The notes beneath the pieces were generated by a model that made no database searches, had not been told where the DNA came from, and was given only the letters and a program-made list of their open reading frames with translations. Positions 1 through 7,100 of a stretch of 8,523 nt of DNA are shown piece after piece. The position numbers and the translations under genes were made by a program. The DNA is from an uncultured Aliiroseovarius sp. (GTDB lineage: Bacteria > Pseudomonadota > Alphaproteobacteria > Rhodobacterales > Rhodobacteraceae): contig CALJDH010000322.1 in NCBI GenBank assembly GCA_938023895.1, positions 1 to 8,523 of the forward strand. Direction: 5' to 3'. Each line of letters begins with the position of its first letter. Position 1 is the stretch's first letter.

Positions 1-195
1 GTCCGAATCCGAAGCGATGATGATGCCGGCGATCAGTGCCAGGCCCAGCAGTGCCATGCCGGTGTTACCCAGCGAGCTTGCAGCTTCTTCAACTACTACT
101 ACGTCTTCAACGATCGGGTCGCTGTAGCCGCCAGCAAAAGCGGGGGCGGTCAGAGCGATCATGCCAGCTGCGGCAAGGGTCATGACTTTTTTCAT
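1..195 (-). CDS. Small exported, probably membrane-anchored protein (partial, C-terminus outside window)
   Basis: The ATG at 195-193 is preceded by GGAG (207-204 on the minus strand) with an 8-nt spacer, and the frame stays open for 65 codons to the window edge. It is not listed as a complete frame because its stop lies outside. Residues 1-21 look like a Sec signal peptide: MKK, a hydrophobic core, then AFA before the mature GGY. Residues 26-39 are rich in Val and Glu (PIVEDVVVVEEAA). Residues 45-61 form one hydrophobic stretch (GMALLGLALIAGIIIA), followed by acidic/serine residues. This suggests a small periplasm-facing protein with one membrane segment. I recall similar 65-75-residue proteins in Rhodobacteraceae that pipelines sometimes label ferrochelatase; nothing seen here supports an enzyme. 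Function unknown. It lies 159 nt downstream of the CAP-domain gene on the same strand and could have its own promoter in that gap. Confidence 0.8.
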   Translation of the reverse strand, partial: MKKVMTLAAAGMIALTAPAFAGGYSDPIVEDVVVVEEAASSLGNTGMALLGLALIAGIIIASDSD

Positions 196-354
196 GTTAC
201 ATACTCCATAATTGGTAAGCAGGCCTCACTACTTTAGCGAGCCGTCAACCGAATATGTCGCATACGAGGGGTGGTATGGGAAGGATGAACTGCGGATTTG
301 GGCCCTGAGGGCGGCAAAGTTTGGCCGATGTGGCACGGTTGCCATACCCGAACG

Positions 355-990
355 CTACCCTGAGAATATCTGAGTAAGGAATACCGCACCACAATACTGC
401 GAGTTCGGGCGAACCCCGGCCCCTGCACCCGTATGACGCAAATTCCGTCGCAAAATGTTCCTGCGGTGGCCCGGTGACTCCATCCATTCGCGCACCGCAA
501 GTTTTGCCAGGCTGTGATAGCTATGCCGCCCGATCCGTTGACCCGACGGTGTTGTGAAGACGCATTTACCGGAAGACCGAATCAGAAATCGGCGGTTGTC
601 TAAATTGTAAAAACGCATGACGCCAATGTTCTCGGCGCCCGTTTTGTACTTAACACCCGACGACTTAAGCCGCCCCTTCAGGCTGCGGGTTGTTCCACTG
701 GTGGCCTTGTGGCTGAGTTTGCCCGACCGTGCCATCCACATCGAATGCCTGCTTGCTTGTTTGCGTAAACCACCGGCTGGGGCCAGCTTCGGCAGGCCGT
801 GCTTGCACCGATAGAAGTTCACTTGAGCCAAAATTGCAGCGTCCAGAAGCCTTTGGTTCAACTGTTTGTAGGATATTTGCTTTTGCTCACCCGCGACCTT
901 TTGGACAGAGCATCTGGCCTGGGCTTCGGCTGGCGATAGAAACACCGCAAGACAGGCAGCCAGCAAGACGGGCAACAATGAACGCAACAT
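355..990 (-). CDS. Secreted CAP (SCP/PR-1-like) domain protein
   Basis: This 211-residue protein is exported to the periplasm or outside the cell. The ATG at 990 has GGAG six nt upstream (1000-997, minus strand). Residues 1-23/25 form a signal peptide (hydrophobic core, then AEAQA). The core also contains LAAC at residues 10-13, which fits a lipobox, so a lipoprotein cannot be excluded. The CAP domain covers about residues 50-209. It starts with the helix LLDAAILAQVNFYR and carries the usual cavity residues: His82 (RHSMWMA), Glu120 (GAENIG), Glu168 (REWMESPGH) and His175. It ends with the family-like strand CGAVFLTQIF. Four mature cysteines (27, 62, 143, 200) could form disulfides. The protein is strikingly basic. 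Bacterial CAP proteins are widespread, but their substrates or ligands are mostly unknown, so I give no activity. The gene is transcribed away from ugd. Confidence 0.88.
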   Translation of the reverse strand: MLRSLLPVLLAACLAVFLSPAEAQARCSVQKVAGEQKQISYKQLNQRLLDAAILAQVNFYRCKHGLPKLAPAGGLRKQASRHSMWMARSGKLSHKATSGTTRSLKGRLKSSGVKYKTGAENIGVMRFYNLDNRRFLIRSSGKCVFTTPSGQRIGRHSYHSLAKLAVREWMESPGHRRNILRRNLRHTGAGAGVRPNSQYCGAVFLTQIFSG

Positions 991-1020
991 TTCTGTCTCC
1001 GATCTGAGTGGTAATGACGG

Positions 1021-1048
1021 ATACTACACGTAATTGTTGAATAAACAA
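1021..1048 (-). promoter_or_regulatory. Candidate sigma-70-type promoter for the CAP-domain gene
   Basis: On the minus strand TTGTTT (1048-1043) and TAGTAT (1026-1021) are separated by 16 nt and would start transcription about 25 nt before the CAP gene ATG. The -35-like hexamer lies inside the inverted repeat at 1032-1050. The match is partial and was found by eye, so this is a candidate only. Confidence 0.35.
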
Positions 1049-1050
1049 TT
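1032..1050. promoter_or_regulatory. Perfect 7-bp inverted repeat in the divergent CAP/ugd intergenic region (possible operator)
   Basis: AATTGTT (1032-1038) and AACAATT (1044-1050) are exact reverse complements separated by GAATA. The element is AT-rich in a GC-rich genome, sits between two divergent genes and overlaps the proposed -35 region of the CAP gene, as a repressor or activator site would. It lies 112 bp before the ugd ATG, so it could affect either gene. An RNA hairpin is also possible, but there is no following T-run that would make it a clear terminator. Confidence 0.4.
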
Positions 1051-1161
1051 GAGGAATGCGGGGCCATTTCTTGGCGATTGTATGTCGCTTTCCATTGACT
1101 TGGCGCAGTGTTTCCCGCACCAAAGTTCTACTGTTTTATTAGATTGTGAGAGAAGAGACCG

Positions 1162-2496
1162 ATGAGAATCGCAATGATTGGAACGGGCTATGTTGGGCTC
1201 GTGTCGGGTGTTTGTTTTTCTGATTTTGGACATGAAGTTGTTTGCGTTGACAAGGATCCGCGTAAGATCCAGATGCTCGAAGACGGCAAGGTTCCGATTT
1301 ATGAACCAGGTTTGGAAGAGCTGATGGCCAAGAACGTCCAAGCGGGACGATTGACCTTCACCGAAAACCTGAAAGAGGCTGTTACGGATGCCGACGCTGT
1401 ATTCATCGCAGTCGGCACGCCGACCCGGCGCGGAGACGGCCATGCGGACCTCACCTATGTTTTCGCAGCGGCTGAAGAAATTGCTGATTCGCTGGACCAC
1501 TACGCAGTGGTGGTCACGAAATCGACCGTGCCCGTAGGCACAAATCGCCGTGTCGCCGAAGTCATCGCGAAAACCAATCCAGAGTTGGAGTTCGACGTGG
1601 CCTCGAATCCCGAGTTTCTGCGTGAAGGTGCCGCGATTGACGACTTCATGCGGCCTGACCGCGTGGTGGTTGGTGTTGAAAGCGACCGCGCCGCGCAGGC
1701 TATGGCCGAGATCTATCGGCCGCTTTTCCTGCGTGATTTTCCGATCGTCACCACTGATTTGGAAAGCGCCGAGATGATCAAGTATGCCGCCAATGCGTTT
1801 CTGGCGACCAAGATCACGTTCATGAACGAAATCGCGGCGTTGTGCGAACGTGTGGACGCCGATGTGAAGCAGGTGTCGAAAGGCAGCGGGTTGGATGGCC
1901 GCATCGGCAACAAGTTCCTGCATGCCGGGCCGGGATACGGCGGAAGCTGTTTCCCGAAAGATACCAAAGCATTGGCCCGCATCGGTCAGGAAAACGGCAT
2001 GGCGATGGAGATCACCGAGACTGTGATCAACGTGAATGATGACACCAAGCGCCGGATGATCGACAAGGTGGTCGACATGTGTGGAGGCTCGGTTTCGGGC
2101 AAGACAATCGCTGTGTTCGGCGTCACGTTCAAACCGAACACGGATGATATGCGAGACGCGCCCAGCTTGACCATTGTTCCGGCCTTGATTGGCGGGGGGG
2201 CCACCGTACGTGTTGTCGACCCTCAGGGGCTTGCAGAGGGCAAAGCACTTTTGCCGGGTGCACAATGGTTCGAAGATGCGTATAACGCTGCCGAGAATGC
2301 GGATGCGATAGTGCTTCTGACCGAATGGAATGAGTTCCGTGCACTGGACCTTAAACGTTTGGCCGGATGTATGACCACGGCGGCGATGGCTGATCTGCGC
2401 AATATCTATTCGCCATCCGATGCGGAGCGTGCGGGATTTTCGGCCTATTGTGCCGTTGGTCGTCGCGGGTTTGGCACCGGAGACTGGCATGACTGA
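1162..2496 (+). CDS. ugd: UDP-glucose 6-dehydrogenase
   Basis: This cytoplasmic enzyme oxidises UDP-glucose to UDP-glucuronate in two NAD+-dependent steps, supplying an acidic sugar for surface polysaccharide. At 444 residues it has the usual bacterial length. The N-terminal Rossmann motif GTGYVGLVSG (residues 7-16) binds NAD, with an acidic residue after the second strand (VCVDKD). Family blocks follow: GTPTRRGDG, STVPVGT, NPEFLREGAAIDDF, and the central helix KYAANAFLATKITFMNE. The catalytic cysteine is Cys263 in GPGYGGSCFPKDT. The C-terminal nucleotide-binding domain carries FKPNTDDMRDAPS. The start is set by the Rossmann motif at the very N-terminus, and a purine-rich AGAAGAG lies just upstream. 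The last codons overlap an ATG in another frame (ATGACTGA), and the sugar transferase follows, so the two are probably one transcript. GDP-mannose dehydrogenase is related, but the RRGDG and NPEFLREG blocks favour the UDP-glucose enzyme. Confidence 0.96.
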   Translation: MRIAMIGTGYVGLVSGVCFSDFGHEVVCVDKDPRKIQMLEDGKVPIYEPGLEELMAKNVQAGRLTFTENLKEAVTDADAVFIAVGTPTRRGDGHADLTYVFAAAEEIADSLDHYAVVVTKSTVPVGTNRRVAEVIAKTNPELEFDVASNPEFLREGAAIDDFMRPDRVVVGVESDRAAQAMAEIYRPLFLRDFPIVTTDLESAEMIKYAANAFLATKITFMNEIAALCERVDADVKQVSKGSGLDGRIGNKFLHAGPGYGGSCFPKDTKALARIGQENGMAMEITETVINVNDDTKRRMIDKVVDMCGGSVSGKTIAVFGVTFKPNTDDMRDAPSLTIVPALIGGGATVRVVDPQGLAEGKALLPGAQWFEDAYNAAENADAIVLLTEWNEFRALDLKRLAGCMTTAAMADLRNIYSPSDAERAGFSAYCAVGRRGFGTGDWHD

Positions 2497-2683
2497 AGCA
2501 ACCCTCTGGCATTGGAGGGCTGCAGGCAAGGAACGGGCAAAGGTTGAAACGGTTTCTCGACATCGTGTTGGCGCTTGTGCTTCTGGTGCCGGTGATTCCC
2601 GCTCTGCTGGTTTTATACGTCGTGGTGATTGCCAAGGATGGTCGCCCGTTCATCTATCGGTCGCGACGCAATACGGCCTTTGA
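2489..2683 (+). other. Overlapping frame with a strong start that appears to lead into the sugar transferase by a +1 shift
   Basis: The ATG at 2489 overlaps the ugd stop (ATGACTGA) and has GGAG at 2479-2482 with a 6-nt spacer, a typical translationally coupled operon start. Read straight through, it gives MTEATLWHWRAAGKERAK and then nonsense-like sequence to a stop at 2681-2683 (64 residues in all). The sugar transferase frame, one nucleotide over, begins exactly where this frame stops looking meaningful: LKRFLDIVLAL from 2544. Removing one A from the AAA at 2539-2541 would join them as KERARLKRFLDIV. So this may be the true N-terminus of the transferase interrupted by a frameshift or sequencing error. 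It could instead be a short coupled leader peptide, or chance. Confidence 0.45.
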
Positions 2684-3182
2684 TCAGGAATTCAACCTGA
2701 TGAAGATCCGCACGATGCGGACAGCCCCGGCACATGAAAATGTGGGCATTACCGGAGGACATAAGAAGGGTCGAATCACCAAGCTGGGCCGATATCTGCG
2801 CGATCACCGTCTGGATGAACTGCCGCAGGTGCTAAATGTGCTGAATGGCGAAATGAGCTTTGTCGGTCCGCGCCCGCCCGAGCCCCGCTATGTCGCCGCC
2901 TGTCCCGAGATCTATCAGCAGGTGCTCTTGGACCGTCCCGGTATCACGGGGCTGGCCTCGATCATTTTCCATTCGCATGAAGAAAAGATGCTGGCCGAGT
3001 GCACTTCTCAGGAGGAAGCGGAAGATGTCTATGTTCGCCGCTGCATTCCCCGGAAGGCACATTTGGACATGATCTATCACCGGAACAAGTCACCGATGCT
3101 GGACCTTTATGTGCTGTATCTGACAGCGGCAAAACTGCTGCCGCTGCCAGGTCGTCGCGCTGCCCGCATTCGCAGCCAGTGA
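2544..3182 (+). CDS. Undecaprenyl-phosphate sugar-1-phosphate transferase (small WcaJ/ExoY/PglC-like)
   Basis: This monotopic phosphoglycosyl transferase moves a sugar 1-phosphate from a UDP-sugar to undecaprenyl phosphate on the inner membrane, the first step of polysaccharide repeat synthesis. The 212 residues match the short single-domain type. Residues 5-30 form the proline-containing membrane-dipping helix (LLVPVIPALL). The catalytic domain follows with DGRPFIYRSRR, FNLMKIRTM, and RYLRDHRLDELPQVLNVLNGEMSFVGPRPPEPRY, in which Asp91-Glu92 are the catalytic pair, then RPGITGLASI. Sugar specificity cannot be read from the sequence. The start used is TTG at 2544, with AAGGA at 2528-2532 (11-nt spacer). 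It lacks an in-frame ATG upstream: frame 0 has a stop at 2490-2492. A better start at 2489 exists in another frame. The gene follows ugd by 47 nt and ends 18 nt from the converging DUF2793 gene, with no clear terminator between. Confidence 0.9.
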   Translation: MKRFLDIVLALVLLVPVIPALLVLYVVVIAKDGRPFIYRSRRNTAFDQEFNLMKIRTMRTAPAHENVGITGGHKKGRITKLGRYLRDHRLDELPQVLNVLNGEMSFVGPRPPEPRYVAACPEIYQQVLLDRPGITGLASIIFHSHEEKMLAECTSQEEAEDVYVRRCIPRKAHLDMIYHRNKSPMLDLYVLYLTAAKLLPLPGRRAARIRSQ

Positions 3183-3200
3183 TCAAAGGCGCGCTAGGGC

Positions 3201-4022
3201 TTACAGCGCTGTGCCATCCGCCACTTTCAGCCACGCCGCACCATCGCTATAGGCCAATTGTGCGCCGCCGGTCGCATCCGATACGAACGCGATCCCGCCT
3301 GCGCCAATGGTTGCCGCCGCAGGAAGGTCGGCGGTCAAAACCGGGGTCAATTTCATCACACCGTCCACATCCAGCTTGGCATCCGGGCTTTTTCCGATCC
3401 CAACATCCCCGCCGCCTGTGGCCACAATTGCACTGTTCCAGTTGGACCCATCTGCGCTGGTCTTGATCGAGAAGTCGTCGGTTCCCGCCAATCCCAATTC
3501 CGCGCGTCCAGACCAATTATCCTGAAACAGAAGGGATCCGGTATCGGCGGCGCTCGCCTTGTTGACTTTCAGCTGATGAGAAGCGCCCGCATGGGTCAGA
3601 AGCGTTGCCTCCGAGGAGACAGCCAACCGGTTCGTCGTGTCTGCGCTGGTGTTCACGCCCACAAGGTCCAGATTGTTGGTGTCGAAGGTCAGCTCGGCCC
3701 AGACGCTGCCGTCAAATCGCAGTGTCTTGGCCGTGGCAAGGACATCTGCGTGCCAGCCCTCGATTGGGGTGAAGAACTGCCACGTCCCGTTTTCCAGAAG
3801 GGCAATGTTGTGATCCTGCCCGGCCCAGTCACCGGTCGCGCCACTGGCGACGATGTGACGATCCCCGTCCACGGCGGCGACAGGGGGCACGGTACCATCA
3901 GCGCTTTGGACCGTCAGTTGCACCAGCACGTCCAGTACCCGAAGCGCTTCGTTATGGGTGACGTGCTTTTGCGCCTGAGACGGTTGGATCAGGGGTAGGG
4001 ACAGGGCAGGTGACTGGCTCAT
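3201..4022 (-). CDS. DUF2793-domain protein with a tail-fibre-like C-terminal part
   Basis: This is a 273-residue protein of unknown function. The ATG at 4022 is chosen because GGAGAG lies just upstream (4032-4027, minus strand); a longer frame from a TTG at 4055 has no such site. Residues 5-95 fit DUF2793 (LPLIQPSQAQKHVTHNEALRVLDVLVQL, GATGDWAGQDHNIALL, WQFFTPIEGWHADV). Residues 120-200 contain repeats of strand-forming sequence (NRLAVSSEATLLTHAG, SGRAELGLAGTDDFSIKTSADG) that I associate with Rhodobacteraceae DUF2793 proteins. Residues 206-273 resemble the ends of phage tail fibres and other trimeric beta proteins: DVGIGKSPDAKLDVDG, then ADLPAAATIGAGGIAFVSDATGG and YSDGAAWLKV. No signal peptide is visible. 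It lies 107 nt downstream of the RTX gene on the same strand, probably co-transcribed. I infer a surface or extracellular binding or structural role; a prophage or gene-transfer-agent relic is less likely, as no other phage gene is seen. Confidence 0.88.
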   Translation of the reverse strand: MSQSPALSLPLIQPSQAQKHVTHNEALRVLDVLVQLTVQSADGTVPPVAAVDGDRHIVASGATGDWAGQDHNIALLENGTWQFFTPIEGWHADVLATAKTLRFDGSVWAELTFDTNNLDLVGVNTSADTTNRLAVSSEATLLTHAGASHQLKVNKASAADTGSLLFQDNWSGRAELGLAGTDDFSIKTSADGSNWNSAIVATGGGDVGIGKSPDAKLDVDGVMKLTPVLTADLPAAATIGAGGIAFVSDATGGAQLAYSDGAAWLKVADGTAL

Positions 4023-4080
4023 GGGGCTCTCCGGAAAAAGGTCGTTTCCGTCCAAGTGATTGGCGAAAATGCTTAAGGGG

Positions 4081-4100
4081 AGCGCACCCGGGCGTGCGTT
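4081..4100 (-). terminator. Weak hairpin between the RTX and DUF2793 genes
   Basis: CGCAC (4083-4087) pairs with GTGCG (4094-4098) around a 6-nt CCGGGC loop, extended by a G-U and an A-T pair. Read on the minus strand it lies about 30 nt after the RTX stop and is followed by CCCCTTAAG, not a T-run. At most it would be a partial terminator or an RNA-processing site that lowers DUF2793 expression relative to the RTX gene. Confidence 0.25.
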
Positions 4101-4129
4101 GCTTAGTTCATGTGCGTCAGGTGCCAGCC

Positions 4130-7100
4130 TTAGTAGAAGTCGATCGCATCCGTGAGCAGCGACAGATCGGTGATATCGTCCAGAATCAGCTTGTTCCCAT
4201 CGCCAAAGCTAAACACGGTGTTCCCATTCTTGATGATGGCATAGCTTAGGATCTCGTCTGCTGTTTTGGCCCCTCCTCCCCACAAAGCGCTGTCAAACAG
4301 GATTTGGTCTTCAAGGGGGGCGAAATCCCGGATCCGATCTTTGTCGTCGTTGAACAGGAATGTGTCACGCCCGCTACCACCAAACATCATATCCCGGCCA
4401 ATTCCACCGTCCAGAGTATCGTCTCCACGGTCACCACGCATGATATCGCGACCGGCGCCGCCAGTCAGAACGTCACGCGCGACGCCCCCCCACAGCATGT
4501 CATCACCTTCGCCACCGTCTATCTGGTCCGGTCCGAGGCCGCCGCGTAGCCTGTCGTTCCCTCCGGCACCTGTCATGATGTCGTTCCCCTTGAGCCCCTT
4601 GAAATAGTTGTCGGCATCATCACCGAAAAGACTGTCGTCAAAGAGCGTACCCAGCAGGTCTTCGATATTGACAAACTGGTCTCCTGCCATGCTGCCAGCC
4701 CCAGTTCCGGCGGCCAGATCCACCGTTGCAGCCGACGCAATCACACGCATGTCGATGGTATCAACTCCAGCAGAGCCATCATAAAAATCCGCCCCATCGC
4801 CCGCCAGAATGCGATCATCGCCGTCGCCGCCAATCAGCCTGTCATTCCCGGCACCTCCGCCGATCACGTCGTTTCCGCCTCCGCCTATCAGGACGTCATC
4901 TGCCGCGGCGCCGATCAACCTGTCTGCTCCAGAGCCCCCTGCGATTCCCTCAATGGAATCAAAGCTATCCAACGCAGCCGCTCCAGTGCGTTCATCAGTG
5001 GCAAAGTTGAAGGTGAAGCCGTCAGTATCATCGCTGTAGTCGACGATATCGATCCCGTCTCCGCCATGGAACGTGTCCGCACCGTCGCCACCGATTAGCG
5101 TGTCATCACCGTCACCGCCGTCCAGAACATCATTTCCAAGACCTCCGATAAGGGTGTCGTTCCCGCGCCCCCCGGTAATCGTGTCGTGACCATCCAGACC
5201 ACGCAAAATGTCTGCGCCGTCGCCGCCTGCTAGATCGTTCTCTCCGTTGTCCCCGGTGATATCATCTGCGTGGTCACTTCCAATGACGCCTTCGATGCGG
5301 ATCAGCGTGTCGCCGTCCCCTCCGGTGCCGCCAAGCAGAGACACCGTTACCCCCTGAGCACTGGTCGCGTAGCTTGCTTTGTCCTGTCCTGCGCCGCCAT
5401 CCAAAAGGTCGATGCCATTGCCACCTGACAGGAGGTCATCCCCGGCACCGCCGATCAGTTCGTTGTTTCCAGCGTCTCCGGTCAGCACGTCGTCGAACTC
5501 GGACCCAATCAGGTTCTCGATGGAATCAAACTGATCCCCCAAAGCCGCCAGATCTGTTTCGCCTGTAAGAAGATTGACCAATACACCTGTGCTGGCTTCG
5601 GTGTAACAAACGGTGTCAGTACCGGTGCCGCCGTAGTAAAGGTCTCCCCCTCCGGACCACATCAGCATGTCATCCCCTGCCATTCCGTTTAGCGTATCCA
5701 AACCCGCGTTGCCTTTGATCGTGTCATCAGCCGCTGTGCCGTTCACGGTCAGGGGGAAAAAGTCGAACCCGCTTGGCGGTCGGTCGAGTATCAGCACGTC
5801 TTCCGTCAGGAAGTGCGAGGCGTCCAGTGCGCCCCCGCCCACGCGGTAGACATGCAAAACCTCGTTCTGATAGCTCAGGATGGCACCCCAAGTCGTCGAC
5901 GTAACCTGAATTTGGCTGGCGTCGTACAGCATGTGATAGCCGCTAAGATCCAACGAATCCTCGCTCGGATCGAAGTCAGTGATCGTATCCAGACTGCCAT
6001 CGCTGCACAGGACGAACAGATCTGCGTCCGCCCCACCTGTCATCGTATCCGCGCCTGCGCCGTCACTTAGAATGTCAGCTCCGCCCGCGCCTGCCAGCGT
6101 GTCGTCGCCATCCCCCCCCAGGATTGCGTCGCTGTCAGCCCCACCGGTTAGTGTGTCGTTCGCGATGCCGCCTGTCAGCATCATGCCAGTCGGGTCGGGG
6201 TCGATGGTGAAAAGGGTGATCCCTTCCTCGGTCTCGCTTGTCGCGCATACGACGATCTGTCCATTCACAACCGTTGCCTCAAGGGCAGCGACATTCTGAA
6301 GTGCAGTTGAATTCGTGTCCCAAACCGTATCCAGATGAACCAGCGTACCGTCCACCAGAAGCGTAAACAGGGACAACCCGTCATCGGACCCGCCCGCAAT
6401 CACATACAGGCGCCCATCATGCTCGACCGTCGCCAGTTCCGTAACATCCGAGAACCGCGTGAACTTGTTGTCGATGACGTGGTCCGACGGGGTCAGCGTG
6501 CCTGTTGCGCTTACATTGAACACCGTCAAAGACGAACTGCCCGCGCTGGCCATGATGACGAAGTTCTGACCATCGACGGTCCCGGTCGCCAGCTTGGTTG
6601 GCGTGCCGACGGGCAGCACCGTGTCGGCCGAGTGTTCGGACACCAGCGTTGGCACACCTGCGGAATCAAGCAGATAGCTGGCGATACCATCCCCCGATGA
6701 TGACGCCGTGATTAGAACTTGATGTGCGCCGAGGTCGATGGTTTCAAAGTCAATTAAATCCGGTTCCGTCAGAGAGGCGGGCTGACTGTAATTTCCCTGC
6801 AATATGAAGGTGTTGTTGCTGTCGATCGTGTAGTGGCAGAAGCCTGAACCTGTCATGCTGGCCGCATATACATGCGTGCTGCCGTCAATCGTGGTCGCGT
6901 GTAAGGCGGATAGTAATCCGACCCCATTCGGGCCCCATTGATAGGATGTTGGGTCGGACAACTCTGCATTCGGCTCAAGCGTCAGCCCGGCAATGGCCCA
7001 GTCGCTTTGACCGAATGCCAGCAGGACAGTTGCGCCTTGATGCGTAACGGTTTCCAGTACCGGCACGGAAGAGGACACCGCCCCCCCGCCTGTCCAGACC

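Noticed and set aside
301..315. Terminator hairpin after the CAP gene (GCCCT-G-AGGGC)
   Set aside because: The palindrome leaves almost no loop and has no adjacent T-run on the minus strand.
1094..1118. Sigma-54-like or TTGACT-based promoter upstream of ugd
   Set aside because: TGGCGC-N5-TTCCC lacks the required GC at -12, and the TTGACT at 1096 has no acceptable -10 at 16-18 nt.
1024..2529. A 501-codon open frame on the minus strand opposite ugd
   Set aside because: It is the antisense shadow of a very well supported dehydrogenase gene, has no recognisable motif and no start site support. Long antisense frames are common in GC-rich codon usage.
3183..3215. Bidirectional terminator between the converging sugar transferase and DUF2793 genes
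   Set aside because: Only a 5-bp GCGCT/AGCGC stem with a 9-nt loop and no T-run on either strand; too weak to call.
3258..3998. A 246-codon plus-strand frame opposite the DUF2793 gene
   Set aside because: Composition is shadow-like (rich in Arg, Pro, Gly and His), with no family motif. The opposite strand has DUF2793 motifs and a good ribosome site.
4023..4055. Eleven-residue N-terminal extension of the DUF2793 protein from a TTG at 4055
   Set aside because: The GGAGAG site fits the ATG at 4022, and the DUF2793 pattern begins right after that start.
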